Assembly: GCA_028290765.1 (NCBI GenBank)
Contig: JAQGJF010000336.1
Span: 1 to 8,243, forward strand
Direction of reading: 5' to 3'
DNA: 8,243 nt
DNA from: Tardiphaga sp.
GTDB taxonomy: Bacteria; Pseudomonadota; Alphaproteobacteria; Rhizobiales; Xanthobacteraceae
Shown here: piece by piece, positions 6,310-8,243 of the stretch
How the letters are laid out: the number at the start of each line of letters is the position of its first letter
How positions within the stretch are numbered: position 1 is the stretch's first letter
The notes under the pieces: generated by a model
Told to the model about the DNA's origin: nothing
What the model saw: the letters and a program-made list of their open reading frames with translations, nothing else
Databases searched by the model: none
Position numbers and translations under genes: made by a program

Positions 6310-6380
6310 ATGACTTCCCCCCAATCTGCTATTGCGAGTTCAAAATGGTTACGACTGATGCCGCGTTCTGTAATTCTGGC

Positions 6381-7103
6381 TCAATACTTCCGGTACAACC
6401 CGATCAGCTTGCCCTGAATCCGAACCCGGTTCGGCGGCAGGATGCGGACTTCGTAGGATGTGTTGGCGGGCTCGAGCGCGATCGAGGAGCCGCGGCGGCG
6501 GAAGCGTTTTAAAGTCGCTTCCTCCTCGTCGATCAGCGCCACGACGATGTCGCCGGTTTCTGCGGTCTCGTTGCGCTGGATCAGCGCCATGTCGCCGTCG
6601 AGGATGCCGGCGTCCACCATCGAATCGCCGCGCACTTCGAGTGCGTAATGTTCGCCCGAACCGAGCATGTCCGGCGGCACGCTGATGGTGTGGCTGCGGG
6701 TCTGCAACGCCTCGATCGGCGTGCCGGCCGCGATGCGTCCCATCACCGGGACCGAAACCGAACGTCCGGCATCGTCATCCGAGTTGTTGCTATTGCTGCT
6801 GTTGTTGCCGGGGCGGACCTTGCCGAGATTGCCTTCGATGACGCTCGGGGTGAAACCGCGACGGCCGTTGCCGGCGCCGCTGGCGCCGAGTTCGGGCATC
6901 TTGATGACCTCGATGGCGCGGGCGCGATTGGGCAGGCGGCGGATGAAGCCGCGTTCTTCCAGGGCGGTGATCAGCCGGTGGATGCCGGACTTCGAACGCA
7001 GGTCGAGCGCGTCCTTCATCTCGTCGAACGACGGCGGCACGCCGGCTTCCTTCAGCCGCTCGTTGATGAATCGCAGAAGTTCATACTGTTTGCGCGTGAG
7101 CAT
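6381..7103 (-). CDS. lexA: SOS transcriptional repressor LexA
   Basis: This is the 240-aa SOS repressor and self-cleaving serine protease. The N-terminal winged helix-turn-helix (about 1-65, [13 protein letters not shown] and following, with recognition helix near 37-50) binds SOS boxes. The C-terminal S24 peptidase domain carries the cleavage site Ala126-Gly127 (GRIAAG), nucleophile Ser161 (GDSM) and general-base Lys199 (ATLKRF). All are intact, and the 34-residue spacing from cleavage site to Ser matches E. coli LexA. RecA filaments formed on damaged DNA would trigger autocleavage. It is about 38 residues longer than E. coli LexA, and the difference is in the linker (about 68-118), which contains an Asn/Ser-rich run (NNSSNSNNS, 101-109) followed by acidic residues. 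ATG 7101-7103 has GGA about 5 nt and GAGGGA about 11 nt upstream. Autoregulation is indicated by the SOS box about 110 bp upstream. Confidence 0.97.
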   Translation of the reverse strand: MLTRKQYELLRFINERLKEAGVPPSFDEMKDALDLRSKSGIHRLITALEERGFIRRLPNRARAIEVIKMPELGASGAGNGRRGFTPSVIEGNLGKVRPGNNSSNSNNSDDDAGRSVSVPVMGRIAAGTPIEALQTRSHTISVPPDMLGSGEHYALEVRGDSMVDAGILDGDMALIQRNETAETGDIVVALIDEEEATLKRFRRRGSSIALEPANTSYEVRILPPNRVRIQGKLIGLYRKY

Positions 7104-7195
7104 CTCGGTCCATCCCTCATTGACGGTGCCTGCCGTCGCGGTCGTTCAAGTTAGTCGCGAGTGGGCAGAAGCCGCTGAATCTCGAAACAAATCAT

Positions 7196-7225
7196 GAACG
7201 AACACTATATGTTCCATATGTGTTC
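7196..7225 (-). promoter_or_regulatory. LexA operator (SOS box) upstream of lexA
   Basis: GTTCCATATGTGTTC at 7211-7225 is a perfect alphaproteobacterial SOS box (GTTC-N7-GTTC, read as GAAC-N7-GAAC towards lexA). A third half-site in inverted orientation (7200-7203) follows after another 7-nt spacer, and a fourth GTTC on the minus strand (7196-7199) abuts it. The operator sits about 93-122 bp before the lexA ATG, a normal place for autorepression. A TTGACG at 7243-7248 (minus strand) could be a -35 whose -10 region would fall in the box, but the -10 is poor. Confidence 0.85.
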
Positions 7226-7263
7226 TGCAACGATTAATTTCCCGTCAACAAAACCGCAACGGA

Positions 7264-8243
7264 CTAAATCGGCAACCGCATGATCTCGCACGGCGAGCCC
7301 GCAAGTGCCGCCGGCGCAAACGGCTTGCGGATCAGAAGTCCCTGCGCCGCTGCGAGATTTCCCAACAGCGAACTATCCTGCTTGGTCACCGCGGTTGCGA
7401 TTAACACGCCGTCGTCGCGGCGCGTCAGGACCGCACGCAAATAATCTTCGCGCTGGTCGTTGGCGCCGAGATCGCGGCCGAGCACGGCCGATTCGATGAC
7501 ATGATTCACGTCGGCGCGGCCCGATAGCGCGCGAATCAACGGCACCATGAACAGGAAGGCGCAGACATAGGATGACACGGGATTGCCGGGCAGGCCGACC
7601 ACGCGCATCGCGCCGCGCTGGCCGTGCATCATCGGCTTGCCGGGCCGCATCGCGATCCGCCAGAACGCCATGGTGACGCCGGCGGCCTCCAGCGACTGCT
7701 TGACCAGATCATGATCGCCCACGGAAGCGCCGCCTGTGGTGACGAGGATATCGGCGCCGGCCGCGATGGCGCGCTGGATGCCGGCATTGGTGGCTTCCAG
7801 CGTGTCCGCGGCAATGCCGAGGTCGATGACGTCGGCGCCTTCGGCGCGGGCCAGTGCACGCAGCGCAAAGCCGTTGGAGAGCACGATCTGGCCGGGGCCG
7901 GGGGTGGCGCCGGGCATCACCAACTCGTCACCGGTGGCGAGCACGGCGATCACCGGGCGGCATCGTACCGGGAGTTCGGGATGATTCATGCCGGCAGCGA
8001 GCGCGAGGTCGCGGTCGGTGAGACGCTGGCCTTTACGCAGCAGCACGTCGCCTGCGTTGAAGTCGACACCGGCCGGGCGGATATGTTTGGCGACGCTGGC
8101 GGCTTCGTTGATAGTGACCGTGTCGCCGTCGCGCGCGGTGTCTTCCTGGATCACCACGGCATCGCTGCCTGCGGGCACCACGCCGCCGGTGAAGATGCGC
8201 AGCGCTTCGCCCTGCCGCAGCGCGCGGTCGAACGGCCGGCCGG
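7264..8243 (-). CDS. moeA: Molybdopterin molybdenumtransferase MoeA (N-terminus outside window)
   Basis: This covers the last 325 residues plus stop of MoeA; about the first 80 residues lie beyond the right edge. MoeA catalyses the last step of molybdenum cofactor synthesis in the cytoplasm, exchanging the AMP of adenylated molybdopterin for molybdate. The visible start, GRPFDRALRQGEALRIFTGG then VVPAGSDAVVIQED, is typical MoeA domain sequence. The MoCF-binding fold follows with VLATGDELV, the diagnostic TTGGASVGDHDLVK segment, MRPGKPMM and GLPGNPVSS, then the C-terminal beta domain ending in MRLPI. The frame is open through to the window edge, so the GTG at 8179-8181 is internal and not a start. 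It is followed after 160 nt by lexA on the same strand; moaC-moeA-lexA is a familiar order in Rhizobiales. No damage to motifs is seen. Confidence 0.96.
   Translation of the reverse strand, partial: GRPFDRALRQGEALRIFTGGVVPAGSDAVVIQEDTARDGDTVTINEAASVAKHIRPAGVDFNAGDVLLRKGQRLTDRDLALAAGMNHPELPVRCRPVIAVLATGDELVMPGATPGPGQIVLSNGFALRALARAEGADVIDLGIAADTLEATNAGIQRAIAAGADILVTTGGASVGDHDLVKQSLEAAGVTMAFWRIAMRPGKPMMHGQRGAMRVVGLPGNPVSSYVCAFLFMVPLIRALSGRADVNHVIESAVLGRDLGANDQREDYLRAVLTRRDDGVLIATAVTKQDSSLLGNLAAAQGLLIRKPFAPAALAGSPCEIMRLPI

Noticed and set aside
6338..6368. Second SOS box between lexA and the small membrane gene
   Set aside because: Two GAAC half-sites exist on the minus strand but their 27-nt offset does not fit the 11-bp SOS spacing.
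6648..7197. Plus-strand open frames across lexA (168 and 176 codons)
   Set aside because: They are antisense to lexA, whose catalytic residues are all intact; there is no ribosome-binding site or domain.

Overview
The window looks like chromosomal DNA from a Bradyrhizobium-type alphaproteobacterium (Bradyrhizobium, Rhodopseudomonas, Afipia and relatives). The reasons are high GC with GC-rich third codon positions, a moeA-lexA gene pair typical of Rhizobiales, a LexA with an alphaproteobacterial direct-repeat SOS box, and a palindromic intergenic repeat at 61-113 that I recognise from Bradyrhizobium genomes. All genes called here lie on the minus strand, so the window is best read from right to left.

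Right end (8243 to 6381): the C-terminal 325 residues of moeA (molybdenum insertion into molybdopterin), a 160-nt gap carrying the SOS operator, then lexA. LexA has an intact cleavage site and Ser/Lys dyad, and an unusually Asn/Ser-rich linker.

Middle (6380 to 4884): a run of small genes of unknown function. An 81-residue protein with two membrane spans lies 71 nt after lexA. After a 277-nt gap come a 141-residue conserved hypothetical protein, a probable 98-residue protein one base after its stop, and a 72-residue protein with a GTG start that overlaps its neighbour by 40 nt.

Left (4589 to 111): a complete four-gene CUT1 carbohydrate ABC importer, in the order periplasmic binding protein, permease 1, permease 2, ATPase, with junctions of only 10-12 nt. 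The long periplasmic loop of permease 2 and the Cys-containing loop of permease 1 resemble, from memory, the Agrobacterium alpha-1,4-digalacturonate (AguEFG) type. The substrate cannot be fixed from this window, and no sugar-catabolic enzyme or regulator is present. A 294-nt leader precedes the operon. The operon ends in a compound palindromic element (14-113) whose edge supplies the ATPase stop codon and which contains a strong plus-strand terminator.

No tRNA, rRNA, CRISPR array, insertion sequence or phage gene was seen. The most interesting details are a 14-bp duplication that moved the start of permease 2 out of an ATGA overlap, three regularly spaced LexA half-sites including an inverted one, the microsatellite-like LexA linker, and the small membrane protein directly behind lexA.
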